DNA of 34,441 nt from Pseudomonadota bacterium (GTDB lineage Bacteria; Pseudomonadota; Alphaproteobacteria; JACQOE01). Positions 1 to 6,766 of the stretch are shown piece by piece. Within the stretch, counting starts at the first letter, position 1, and every line of letters begins with the position of its first letter. The translations under genes and the position numbers were made by a program. Under the pieces are notes generated by a model. That model saw only the letters and a list, made by a program, of their open reading frames with translations. It was not told the origin of the DNA and did not search any database. The stretch is from contig JACQOE010000043.1 of NCBI GenBank assembly GCA_016202695.1, positions 1-34,441 on the forward strand, given 5' to 3'.

Positions 1-648
1 CCCCTGCACGGCCTGATCTTCTCGGGGGTCGACCCGCGCCGGGGCGAGTACTTCGTCGACTACGAGACCTACGCCGGCGCTTCCGGGGGCCTCGCCGACC
101 AGGACGGCAAGGACGCGGTGCGCGTGCATATTTCCGGGGCGGCGAACCTGCCGATCGAATCGGTCGAGCAGGAGTTCCCGCTCACCGTCGGCTGCTACGA
201 GCTGCTGCCCGATACCGGGGGGCCGGGTGCATTCCGGGGCGGCCTCGCCACCCGCCGGGACATTGCCATCTGGGCCGAGCAGGCGCGCCTCGCCGGCCGG
301 GGCGTGCGCGAGATCGTCGGCGCGCCGGGGCTGTTCGGGGGCGACAAAGGACGCGTCGGGCGCTTCGTCCTTCATCCCGACAGCAACCGGGAGCAGAAGC
401 TTCCCGGCTCGTTCTCCGAGTTGCCGATCGAGGTCGGCGCCACCGTGCGGGTCGAGACCCCGGCCGGGGCCGGCTACGGCGATCCCCTGGAGCGCGATCC
501 GGCGCGAGTGCTCGCCGACGTGGTCTCGGGCAAGATCAGCCGCGTCGCCGCCGGGGGCGACTACGGGGTCGTACTCGCCGACGGCACGGTTGACGAGAAG
601 GGAACCCGCGCGCGTCGCGAGCGCATGCGCCGCCGCCGGACAAAGTGA
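1..648 (+). CDS. hyuB: Hydantoinase B / oxoprolinase family protein, C-terminal part
   Basis: The frame is open from base 1, so the 5' part lies outside the window; about 215 C-terminal residues are present. HyuB-family proteins work with HyuA in ATP-dependent opening of hydantoin or 5-oxoproline type rings. Visible family features are the stretch NLPIESVEQEFPLTVGCYEL, a glycine-rich GGPGAFRGGLATRR segment, and near the end GAGYGDPLERDP followed by a YGVVL block. The tail is basic (RARRERMRRRRTK). ilvE follows after 22 bp on the same strand, so the two may be co-transcribed, although no functional link is obvious. The family is clear; the substrate (hydantoin, N-methylhydantoin or oxoproline) cannot be told from this part. 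Confidence 0.88.
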   Translation, partial: PLHGLIFSGVDPRRGEYFVDYETYAGASGGLADQDGKDAVRVHISGAANLPIESVEQEFPLTVGCYELLPDTGGPGAFRGGLATRRDIAIWAEQARLAGRGVREIVGAPGLFGGDKGRVGRFVLHPDSNREQKLPGSFSELPIEVGATVRVETPAGAGYGDPLERDPARVLADVVSGKISRVAAGGDYGVVLADGTVDEKGTRARRERMRRRRTK

Positions 649-670
649 ACCGAGGAGGGAATCTAAAGCG

Positions 671-1612
671 ATGGCAAAGACATACAAGCACTACAAGGTC
701 TGGCTCAACGGCAAGGTCGTGCCGCCGGAGCAGGCGGTGATCACCGTCTTTACCCAGACCGCGATGCGCGGGGCCAACGTCTATGAGGGCATTCGCTGCT
801 ACTGGAACGACGACAAGAAGAACCTCTACGTCTGGAAGCTCGACCAGCACCTCAAGCGCCTGTTCGAGAGCATGAAGATCATGCACATGACCGCCCCCTT
901 CACCTTCGACGAGCTGAAGAAGGGGGTGATCGACTGGGCACGTGCCAACGAGTTCAAGGAGGACGTGCACTTTCGCCTGGTCGTCTACTTCGGCGACGGC
1001 GGCCCCGGCGGCACCAAGGCCTACCGGCCGGAGGAGATCGACTTCGGCGCCTGGATCGACGGCGGCCCGCGCCAGCACAAGGACGCGCTCGAGAAGGGCC
1101 TCAACGTCTGCGTCAGCAACTGGCGCCGGATCAACGACGACTCGATCCCGCCGCGGGTCAAGGCCGGGGCCAACTACCAGAACAGCCGCCTGGCCGCGAT
1201 CGACGCCCGCAAGAACGGCTACGACGATGCCCTGATCCTCACCCGCGACGGCAAGCTCGCCGAGGCCACGGGCGCGAGCGTGATGATGGTGCGCGACGGC
1301 GAGCTGGTCACGCCGCCGGTGACCTCGGGCATCCTCGAGAGCATCACTCGCAAGTCGCTGCTCGGCATGGCCGCCAAGCACCGCAACCGCCCGCCGGTCG
1401 AGCGCGACATCGACCGCACCGAGCTCTACATCGCCGACGAGCTGTTCCTCTGCGGCACCGCCGAGGAGGTGACGCCGGTGGTGTCGGTGGACCGGGTTCC
1501 GGTCGGCGACGGCAAGCCGGGGCCGGTCACCCGCGAGCTGCAGGGGCACCTGTTCCGCGCCGCGCGCGGCCAGAACCCCGACTACGTCAAGGATCTGGTG
1601 GCGATCTACTGA
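671..1612 (+). CDS. ilvE: Branched-chain amino acid aminotransferase (class IV)
   Basis: This is a PLP-dependent class IV aminotransferase of 313 residues, normal for bacterial IlvE, which interconverts Leu/Ile/Val and their 2-oxo acids with glutamate as partner. The N-terminus reads VWLNGKVVPPEQA, followed by GANVYEGIRCY, the usual start of the fold. The PLP lysine is most likely K164 in VKAGANYQNS, and the phosphate-binding region includes LAEATGASVMMV and VTSGILESITR. The start at 671 is chosen because homology begins there and a GAGGAGG ribosome site lies about 13 bases upstream. The open frame extends further upstream but only as an out-of-frame shadow of hyuB. The 3' end overlaps the convergent hyfI-like gene by 26 bp. 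A D-amino acid transaminase or ADC lyase is possible within class IV but less likely. Confidence 0.92.
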   Translation: MAKTYKHYKVWLNGKVVPPEQAVITVFTQTAMRGANVYEGIRCYWNDDKKNLYVWKLDQHLKRLFESMKIMHMTAPFTFDELKKGVIDWARANEFKEDVHFRLVVYFGDGGPGGTKAYRPEEIDFGAWIDGGPRQHKDALEKGLNVCVSNWRRINDDSIPPRVKAGANYQNSRLAAIDARKNGYDDALILTRDGKLAEATGASVMMVRDGELVTPPVTSGILESITRKSLLGMAAKHRNRPPVERDIDRTELYIADELFLCGTAEEVTPVVSVDRVPVGDGKPGPVTRELQGHLFRAARGQNPDYVKDLVAIY

Positions 1613-2156
1613 CGCCGGTCGCCGCGGCCGGCGCGATGCGGCCGTCGGCGGCCTCGATGAGGGCGAGCAGCCCCGCGAGGATGCGCTCCGGCGGGGGCGG
1701 GCAGCCGGGGATGTGGAGGTCGACCGGGACCACGGTTTCGGCCGCGCCGACGCAGGCATACGACTCGCCGAACAGCCCGCCGGTGCAGGCGCAGTCGCCG
1801 AGCGCGATCACCCACTTGGGATCGGGGGTCGCGTCATAGGTGCGCTTCAGCGCCTCGGCCATGTTGTGGGTGACCGGCCCGGTCACCAGCAGCACGTCGG
1901 CGTGGCGTGGCGAGGCGACGAAGCGGATGCCGAAGCGCTCGAGGTCGTAGAAGACGTTGCCGAGCGCATGCACCTCGAGCTCGCAGCCGTTGCACGAGCC
2001 GGCGTCGACCTCGCGGATCGAGAGGCTGCGCCCGAGGCGCGCGCGGGCCGCGGCCTCGACCCTGCGGCCGAGCTCGGCAAGGGCGTCGGCCGCCGCCTTG
2101 GGCCCGTGCATGGTGTGCGGGCCCTTGAGCACGGTCGCGGCGACGATCTTCCACAT
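1587..2156 (-). CDS. hyfI: NuoB/HyfI-like small subunit, 4Fe-4S
   Basis: This 189-residue soluble protein is the electron-transfer small subunit of a hydrogenase-4/complex-I type assembly, docking on the large subunit from the preceding gene. Four conserved cysteine positions for the proximal 4Fe-4S (N2-like) cluster are present: CxxC in GSCNGCELE, GDCACTGG, and IPGCPPPPERI. The CxxC form is that of hydrogenase-type proteins, not the tandem CC of true complex I NuoB. The start (MWKIVAATVLKG) follows an AAGGAA/GGGGGG purine stretch and lies 17 bp after hyfG. A longer open frame reaches 2282 but runs into hyfG and has no homology. It is the last gene of the six-gene operon and its end overlaps ilvE tail to tail. 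Confidence 0.88.
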   Translation of the reverse strand: MWKIVAATVLKGPHTMHGPKAAADALAELGRRVEAAARARLGRSLSIREVDAGSCNGCELEVHALGNVFYDLERFGIRFVASPRHADVLLVTGPVTHNMAEALKRTYDATPDPKWVIALGDCACTGGLFGESYACVGAAETVVPVDLHIPGCPPPPERILAGLLALIEAADGRIAPAAATGVSRSPPDP

Positions 2157-2173
2157 CCCCCCGTTCCTTCGCG

Positions 2174-3697
2174 CTAGAGGTCGTGCCCCGAGTAGGAGCA
2201 GTTGAAGGATTTGTTGCAGAGCGGGAAGTCGGCGACGATGTTGCCGAGGATCGCCGCCTCGAGCAGCGGCCATTGCAGCCACGACGGATCGCGCGGATGG
2301 CAGCGGCGCACGCGCCCCTCGCCGTCGAGCGCCACCCAGGTGAGGACGTCGCCGCGGAAGCCCTCGACGATCGCCAGGCCCTCGCCGGCCCGCCCCGGCA
2401 CGCTCCGGCGCACCTCGCCCGACGGCAGATGGTCGAGGAGCTGGGCGAGCAGCCTCAGGCTCTCGCCGATCTCGGTGAAGCGGATCCAGACCCGCGCGTT
2501 GACGTCGCCCTCGATCAGCACCGGGACCTCGAAATCGAGGCGCTCATACGGGGGATAGCCGGGCACCTTGCGCGCGTCCATGCCCCGGCCGGCGGCGCGC
2601 CCGACGTAGCCGCCGGCGGCGAAGCGATGGACGAGATGGGTCAGGGTGACGCCGGTGGTGACGGTGCGGTCGAGGAGCGACGGCTTGTTGTCGTAGACCT
2701 CGACCAGCGCCTCGAAGCGCGGGCGCATCTCGGCGATCAGCCGCTTGAGCGTCGCCGCGCCCTTGGCCGAGAGGTCGCAGGCGACGCCCCCCGGCACCAC
2801 CCGGTCCATCATCAGCCGGTGGCCGAAGCAGGCGCCGGCCGCGCGCAGCACCAGCTCGCGGAGCGCCATGGCGTGGGCGTGGATGAAGCCGAACGAGGCG
2901 TCGTTGCAGATCGCGCCGAAGTCGCCGAGGTGGTTGGCGATCCGCTCCAGCTCGGCCATGACCGCGCGCAAGGCGTCGGCGCGGGGCGGCGCCGTCGTCT
3001 CGGCCGCGGCCTCGACCGCGCGGGCGAAGGCGAGCGAATGGGCGACCGTGGAATCGCCCGAGACGCGGGCGGCCAGCCGCGCCGCCTCGTCCGCGGTCCG
3101 GCCCTGCATCAGCGACTCGATCCCCTTGTGGACGTAGCCCAGCCGCTCCTCGAGACGGGCCACGGTCTCGCCGTTGGCGTGGAAGCGGAAGTGGCCGGGC
3201 TCGATGATCCCGGCGTGCACCGGCCCCACCGGAATCTCGTGCAGGCCCTCACCCTCGACCGGCAGGAAGCCGTAGTCGGCGGCCTCGCGCGGGGGGCCCA
3301 AGCGGGGCGCGCGCTCCTTGCCCAGCGGCGCGGTCACCGGCCAGCGGCCGTGATCGAGCCACGGGCGGTCGTCGGCGCGGCCCTCGGCGAGGAGGCCGAA
3401 GAGGTCGTGCACGGCGCGTTCCATGCGGATCGCGCCCGGCCGGATGCGCCCCAGGCTCGGGAACCGGCCCTCGGGGCAGGGATGCGAGACGACGGCGAGT
3501 GTCGTCTCGTCGCGAAGGGCGACGTGTACCTCCGCGGGCTCGGCCCAAAGGGCGAGGAGTTCCCACTCGGTCTTGGCGAGGAGATCGGCGAGCGCCCGCC
3601 ACTGGGCGCGGCCCGCGCGCACCCGCGGCCAGGGCCGGTGGCCGGGCACGGCCTCGCAGCCCCGGACGAAGGTTTCCAGCCGGCCCTCGTCGGTCAT
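2174..3697 (-). CDS. hyfG: HyfG/HycE-like large subunit lacking the NiFe ligands
   Basis: A 507-residue fusion of a NuoC-like N-terminal domain (about 1-150) and a NuoD/NiFe-hydrogenase large-subunit domain (about 165-507). Family landmarks are LGYVHKGIESLMQGRTADEA, VAHSLAFARAVE and LERIANHLGDF. In E. coli HycE the segment before AHS reads CGIC; here the same place reads SGDS (residues 213-216), so both N-terminal nickel-ligand cysteines are serines. At the C-terminus the DPCxxC motif has become NCSYSGHDL, leaving C500 of the pair (C494 lies further upstream). The protein therefore probably cannot hold a NiFe centre, which is the hallmark of Ehr (energy-converting hydrogenase related) complexes. 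It begins 4 bp after the hyfF stop. It is shorter than HycE (569 residues) and ends right at the altered motif, with no maturation-peptidase tail. Confidence 0.9.
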   Translation of the reverse strand: MTDEGRLETFVRGCEAVPGHRPWPRVRAGRAQWRALADLLAKTEWELLALWAEPAEVHVALRDETTLAVVSHPCPEGRFPSLGRIRPGAIRMERAVHDLFGLLAEGRADDRPWLDHGRWPVTAPLGKERAPRLGPPREAADYGFLPVEGEGLHEIPVGPVHAGIIEPGHFRFHANGETVARLEERLGYVHKGIESLMQGRTADEAARLAARVSGDSTVAHSLAFARAVEAAAETTAPPRADALRAVMAELERIANHLGDFGAICNDASFGFIHAHAMALRELVLRAAGACFGHRLMMDRVVPGGVACDLSAKGAATLKRLIAEMRPRFEALVEVYDNKPSLLDRTVTTGVTLTHLVHRFAAGGYVGRAAGRGMDARKVPGYPPYERLDFEVPVLIEGDVNARVWIRFTEIGESLRLLAQLLDHLPSGEVRRSVPGRAGEGLAIVEGFRGDVLTWVALDGEGRVRRCHPRDPSWLQWPLLEAAILGNIVADFPLCNKSFNCSYSGHDL

Positions 3698-3701
3698 CGC
3701 G

Positions 3702-5138
3702 TTACCCCCCGAGGAGTGCGGCCACGGCCTGGAACCAGCCGACCAGCGGCCCGGGAAGCCAGACGCCGGCGAGGAACACCAGGCCGAAATGCAGGTACAT
3801 CGGCACCAGCGAGGCGGTGAGCGGCCGGGTCTCGCGCCCGGGTTCGCCGAAGGCGATCCCGTGGGTGCGCATCGCCAGCGCCCCGAACGCCACCCCCAGC
3901 CCGACCACCAGCGGCACCGCCAGCCAGGGGTCGCGCCCCATCACCGCGGTCAAGAGCAGGAACTCGCTCATGAACAGGCCGAGCGGCGGCAGCCCGGCGA
4001 TCGCCACCACCCCCAGCACCAGGCCCCAGCCGAGCCAGGGGTGGCTCCTGGTCAGGCCCGAGATCTCGGCGATCTTCTGGGTCCCGGCCGCCTGGGCGAC
4101 ATGGCCGACGGCGAAGAAGATCGCCGACTTGGTCAGGCTGTGCAGCGCCATGTGCAGGAGCCCGGCGAAGTTGGCGAGCGGCCCGCCGACCCCGAAGGCG
4201 AAGGCCGAGATGCCCATGTGCTCGATCGAGGAGTAGGCGAAGAAGCGCTTGATGTCGCGCCGGCGGTAGAGCATGAAGCCGGCCAGCAGCAGCGACGACG
4301 AGCCCATGGCGATCAACAGCCGGCCGGGCGCGATCGCCGCGCCGTTGGCCGCCAGCAGCATCTTGAAGCGCAGCACCGCGTAGAGGGCGACGTTGAGCAG
4401 CAGCCCCGAGAGCACCGCCGAGATCGGGGTCGGGCCCTCGGCATGGGCGTCGGGCAGCCAGGCGTGCAGGGGGGCGAGCCCGACCTTGGTGCCGTAGCCG
4501 ACGAGCAGGAAGACGAAGGCGAGGTTGAGGACGTTGGGATCGAGGCGGGGGGCGGCGGCGAGCAGGGTTTCCCAGGCGAGCGCGTCGATCCCCTCGCCGA
4601 CGGTGGGCTGGGCGGCGAAGTAGATCAGGATCGTGCCGAACAGGGCCAGCGCGATCCCCACCGAGCCGAGGATGAAGTACTTCCACGCCGCCTCCAGCGA
4701 CTCGCGGGTGCGATAGAGGCTCACCATCAGCACCGTGGTCAGCGTCGCCGTCTCGATCGCCACCCACATCAGGCCGATGTTGTTGGCGGTGAGCGCGACC
4801 AGCATGGCGAACATGAGGAGCTGGTACATGGCGTGGTAGAAGCGCAGCGCCGCCGGCGTGAAGCGCCCGATCGCCACCTCGTGGTCGATGTAGCTGGCGC
4901 TGAACCAGGCGGTGGTGAAGCTGACGAAGGAGGTGAGCACGACCAGGTAGATGTTGAAGTCGTCGATGAAGAAGAAGAGGTTGGCCTCGACGGGGACGAC
5001 GAACAGCGACAGCGCGGCGGCGAGCGTGGCCAGCGAGGCCAGCATGTTGAGCCGCGCCGAGGCCCGGTGCCAGGGCAGGAGCGCGAGGACCGCGGCGCCG
5101 AGGAGCGGCAGGCCGAGGATGACGGCGAGCGGGCTCAA
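3702..5138 (-). CDS. hyfF: HyfF-like antiporter-type membrane subunit (TTG start)
   Basis: A 478-residue, strongly hydrophobic protein of the Mrp/NuoL-M-N antiporter-like family, expected to carry ion translocation in the membrane arm. Landmarks are MWVAIETATLTTVLMVSLYR, the lysine-bearing YGTKVGLAPLHAWLPDAHAE and FAYSSIEHMGI, all typical of proton-pumping subunits. The best start is TTG at 5138-5136, which overlaps the TGA of hyfE (TTGA) and has GGAGAG five bases upstream. No ATG occurs in frame for about 30 further codons, although the hydrophobic segment already begins, so the TTG is needed to keep the first membrane helix. The frame stays open far upstream in a GC-rich shadow of hyfB/C/E. 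Symbol by similarity to E. coli hydrogenase 4. Confidence 0.88.
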   Translation of the reverse strand: MSPLAVILGLPLLGAAVLALLPWHRASARLNMLASLATLAAALSLFVVPVEANLFFFIDDFNIYLVVLTSFVSFTTAWFSASYIDHEVAIGRFTPAALRFYHAMYQLLMFAMLVALTANNIGLMWVAIETATLTTVLMVSLYRTRESLEAAWKYFILGSVGIALALFGTILIYFAAQPTVGEGIDALAWETLLAAAPRLDPNVLNLAFVFLLVGYGTKVGLAPLHAWLPDAHAEGPTPISAVLSGLLLNVALYAVLRFKMLLAANGAAIAPGRLLIAMGSSSLLLAGFMLYRRRDIKRFFAYSSIEHMGISAFAFGVGGPLANFAGLLHMALHSLTKSAIFFAVGHVAQAAGTQKIAEISGLTRSHPWLGWGLVLGVVAIAGLPPLGLFMSEFLLLTAVMGRDPWLAVPLVVGLGVAFGALAMRTHGIAFGEPGRETRPLTASLVPMYLHFGLVFLAGVWLPGPLVGWFQAVAALLGG

Positions 5139-5800
5139 TGGCGCTCTCCGCGGAAGGCTTCGAGGTAGTGGACGTCGAGGGTGTCGAAACGCTCGCGGAT
5201 GCGGAAGAAGAACATCCCGAAGACGATGAATGCGACCAGCACCGAGAAGGCGACCGACATCTCGACCACGAAGGGCATCCCCTTGACCCCGATGGCGGCG
5301 AGGATCAGCCCGTTCTCGAGCGACAGGAAGCCGATCACCTGCGAGACCGCGTTCCGCCGCGAGATCATCATCAAGAGCCCAAGCAGCAGCACCGACAGGG
5401 CGAGGGCGAGATTCTCGCGCGTCAGATTCCCCGAAGTGGTGGTCATAGGCAGCACCAAGAGGATCGACAGCGCCACCAGCGCCACTCCGAAGAGGAGCGT
5501 CATGTTGACCCCGACCACGGTTTCGATCTCGCGGTGGATGTGGAGTCTCAGCACGATGTGGTGGAAGGCGACGGGGATGACGATCGCCTTGAAGACGAGC
5601 GCGATCGCCGCCGTCACGTAGAGCTGCGGATAGGCCTGGGCGTAAGCCTGCCAGGCCGCGGCGCAGGCCACCGCCAAAGCCTGCAGGGCGTAGATCTGCA
5701 GCACGCCGAAAAGGCGGCGCTGATAGAGGAGCCCGAAGCTCAGGATGAGGACCGAGCTCGAGAAGAGGTGGGCGATGTCGAACTCGAGGCCGCGCAGCAT
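5135..5800 (-). CDS. hyfE: HyfE-like membrane subunit (NuoK-related)
   Basis: A 221-residue integral membrane protein with several hydrophobic helices, matching the length and layout of HyfE (about 216 residues), whose C-terminal half resembles NuoK. The segment FLSLENGLILAAIGVKGMP contains the membrane glutamate expected in NuoK-like subunits, and a second acidic position lies in PFVVEMSVAFSVLVAF. An HHIVLRLHIHREIE loop lies on one side of the membrane. It starts at ATG three bases after the hyfC stop (TGA-GAG-ATG) and its stop overlaps the hyfF TTG start, so translation of C, E and F is probably coupled. Confidence 0.87.
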   Translation of the reverse strand: MLRGLEFDIAHLFSSSVLILSFGLLYQRRLFGVLQIYALQALAVACAAAWQAYAQAYPQLYVTAAIALVFKAIVIPVAFHHIVLRLHIHREIETVVGVNMTLLFGVALVALSILLVLPMTTTSGNLTRENLALALSVLLLGLLMMISRRNAVSQVIGFLSLENGLILAAIGVKGMPFVVEMSVAFSVLVAFIVFGMFFFRIRERFDTLDVHYLEAFRGERH

Positions 5801-5803
5801 CTC

Positions 5804-6757
5804 TCAAAGGCTCTGCGAGACGTAGAGGAAGATTGTGGCCAGGAGCGAGAGGAGCAGCGCGCCGGCCAGGAACTCGCTCACCCGGAAGACCCGCATCTTG
5901 GCGATCCCGGTCTCGAACAGGGCGAGCAACAGCCCGCCGGCGAAGACCTTGCCGAGGTAGAGGGCAAGCCCGATGCCGACCAGCCCGACGCCCTCGGCCG
6001 TGCTCGCCTCGGCGATCCCCCAGGGGGCGAAGATCGCCGCGATCAGCGAGACGAAGAAGAGAAGCCGGACCATCTGCCCGGCCTCGATCAGGGCGAGGTG
6101 GCGGCCCGAATATTCCAGCACCATGGCCTCGTGCACCATGGTCAGCTCGAGATGGGTCGCCGGGTTGTCGACCGGGATGCGGCCGGTCTCGGCGATCGCC
6201 ACCATGATGAGGGCGATGAGGGCGAGGCCGAGCGAGACCCGGATCCCGACCTCGCCGGCGAGCACGAAGCCGGCGATGTGCGGCAGCATGGTCGAGTGGA
6301 TGAAGAGCGAGATGGTGAAGATGACGAGCAGGATCGCCGGCTCGGCGAGGCTCGCGATCATCATCTCGCGCGAGCTGCCGATGCCGCCGAAGGACGTGCC
6401 CACGTCCATGCCGGCCAGCGCCTGCAGGAAGCGGGCCGACCCCAGGATGGCGACCAGGGCGATAAGATCGGCGGCCCGCAGGAGCGGCAGGTCGAGGGCG
6501 AAGGTGGGCACCAGCGCGGCGGCCAGCCAGGAGAGGGCGAACACCAGCGACGGCGCGCTGCGGAACACCCACGAGGCGTTCTCGGCCACCACCGCCTCCT
6601 TCCTGAGCAGCCGCCAGAGGTCGCGGTAAGGCTGCGCCGGCGAGGGCCCGCGCCGCCCCACCAGCCGCGCCTTGAGCGTGCGCACGAAGCCGGTCAAGAG
6701 CGGCGCCAACAGCAGCACCAGGAGGAGCTGGACAAGCTGGAGGAGGAAGGAAAGCAT
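5804..6757 (-). CDS. hyfC: HyfC/NuoH-like membrane subunit
   Basis: A 317-residue membrane protein of the NuoH/HycD/HyfC family, which anchors the hydrophilic arm and forms the ion/quinone-side channel of complex-I-like machines. Diagnostic segments are LVGRRGPSPAQPYRDLWRLL near the N-terminus (residues about 33-55), the loop AETGRIPVDNPATHLELTMVHEA with its conserved acidic residues, and multiple hydrophobic helices. Length agrees with HyfC (about 315). It begins 9 bp after the hyfB stop and is followed by hyfE after 3 bp, all in one operon. This is the most confidently assigned of the membrane subunits. Confidence 0.9.
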   Translation of the reverse strand: MLSFLLQLVQLLLVLLLAPLLTGFVRTLKARLVGRRGPSPAQPYRDLWRLLRKEAVVAENASWVFRSAPSLVFALSWLAAALVPTFALDLPLLRAADLIALVAILGSARFLQALAGMDVGTSFGGIGSSREMMIASLAEPAILLVIFTISLFIHSTMLPHIAGFVLAGEVGIRVSLGLALIALIMVAIAETGRIPVDNPATHLELTMVHEAMVLEYSGRHLALIEAGQMVRLLFFVSLIAAIFAPWGIAEASTAEGVGLVGIGLALYLGKVFAGGLLLALFETGIAKMRVFRVSEFLAGALLLSLLATIFLYVSQSL

Positions 6758-6766
6758 CGCCGTCCC

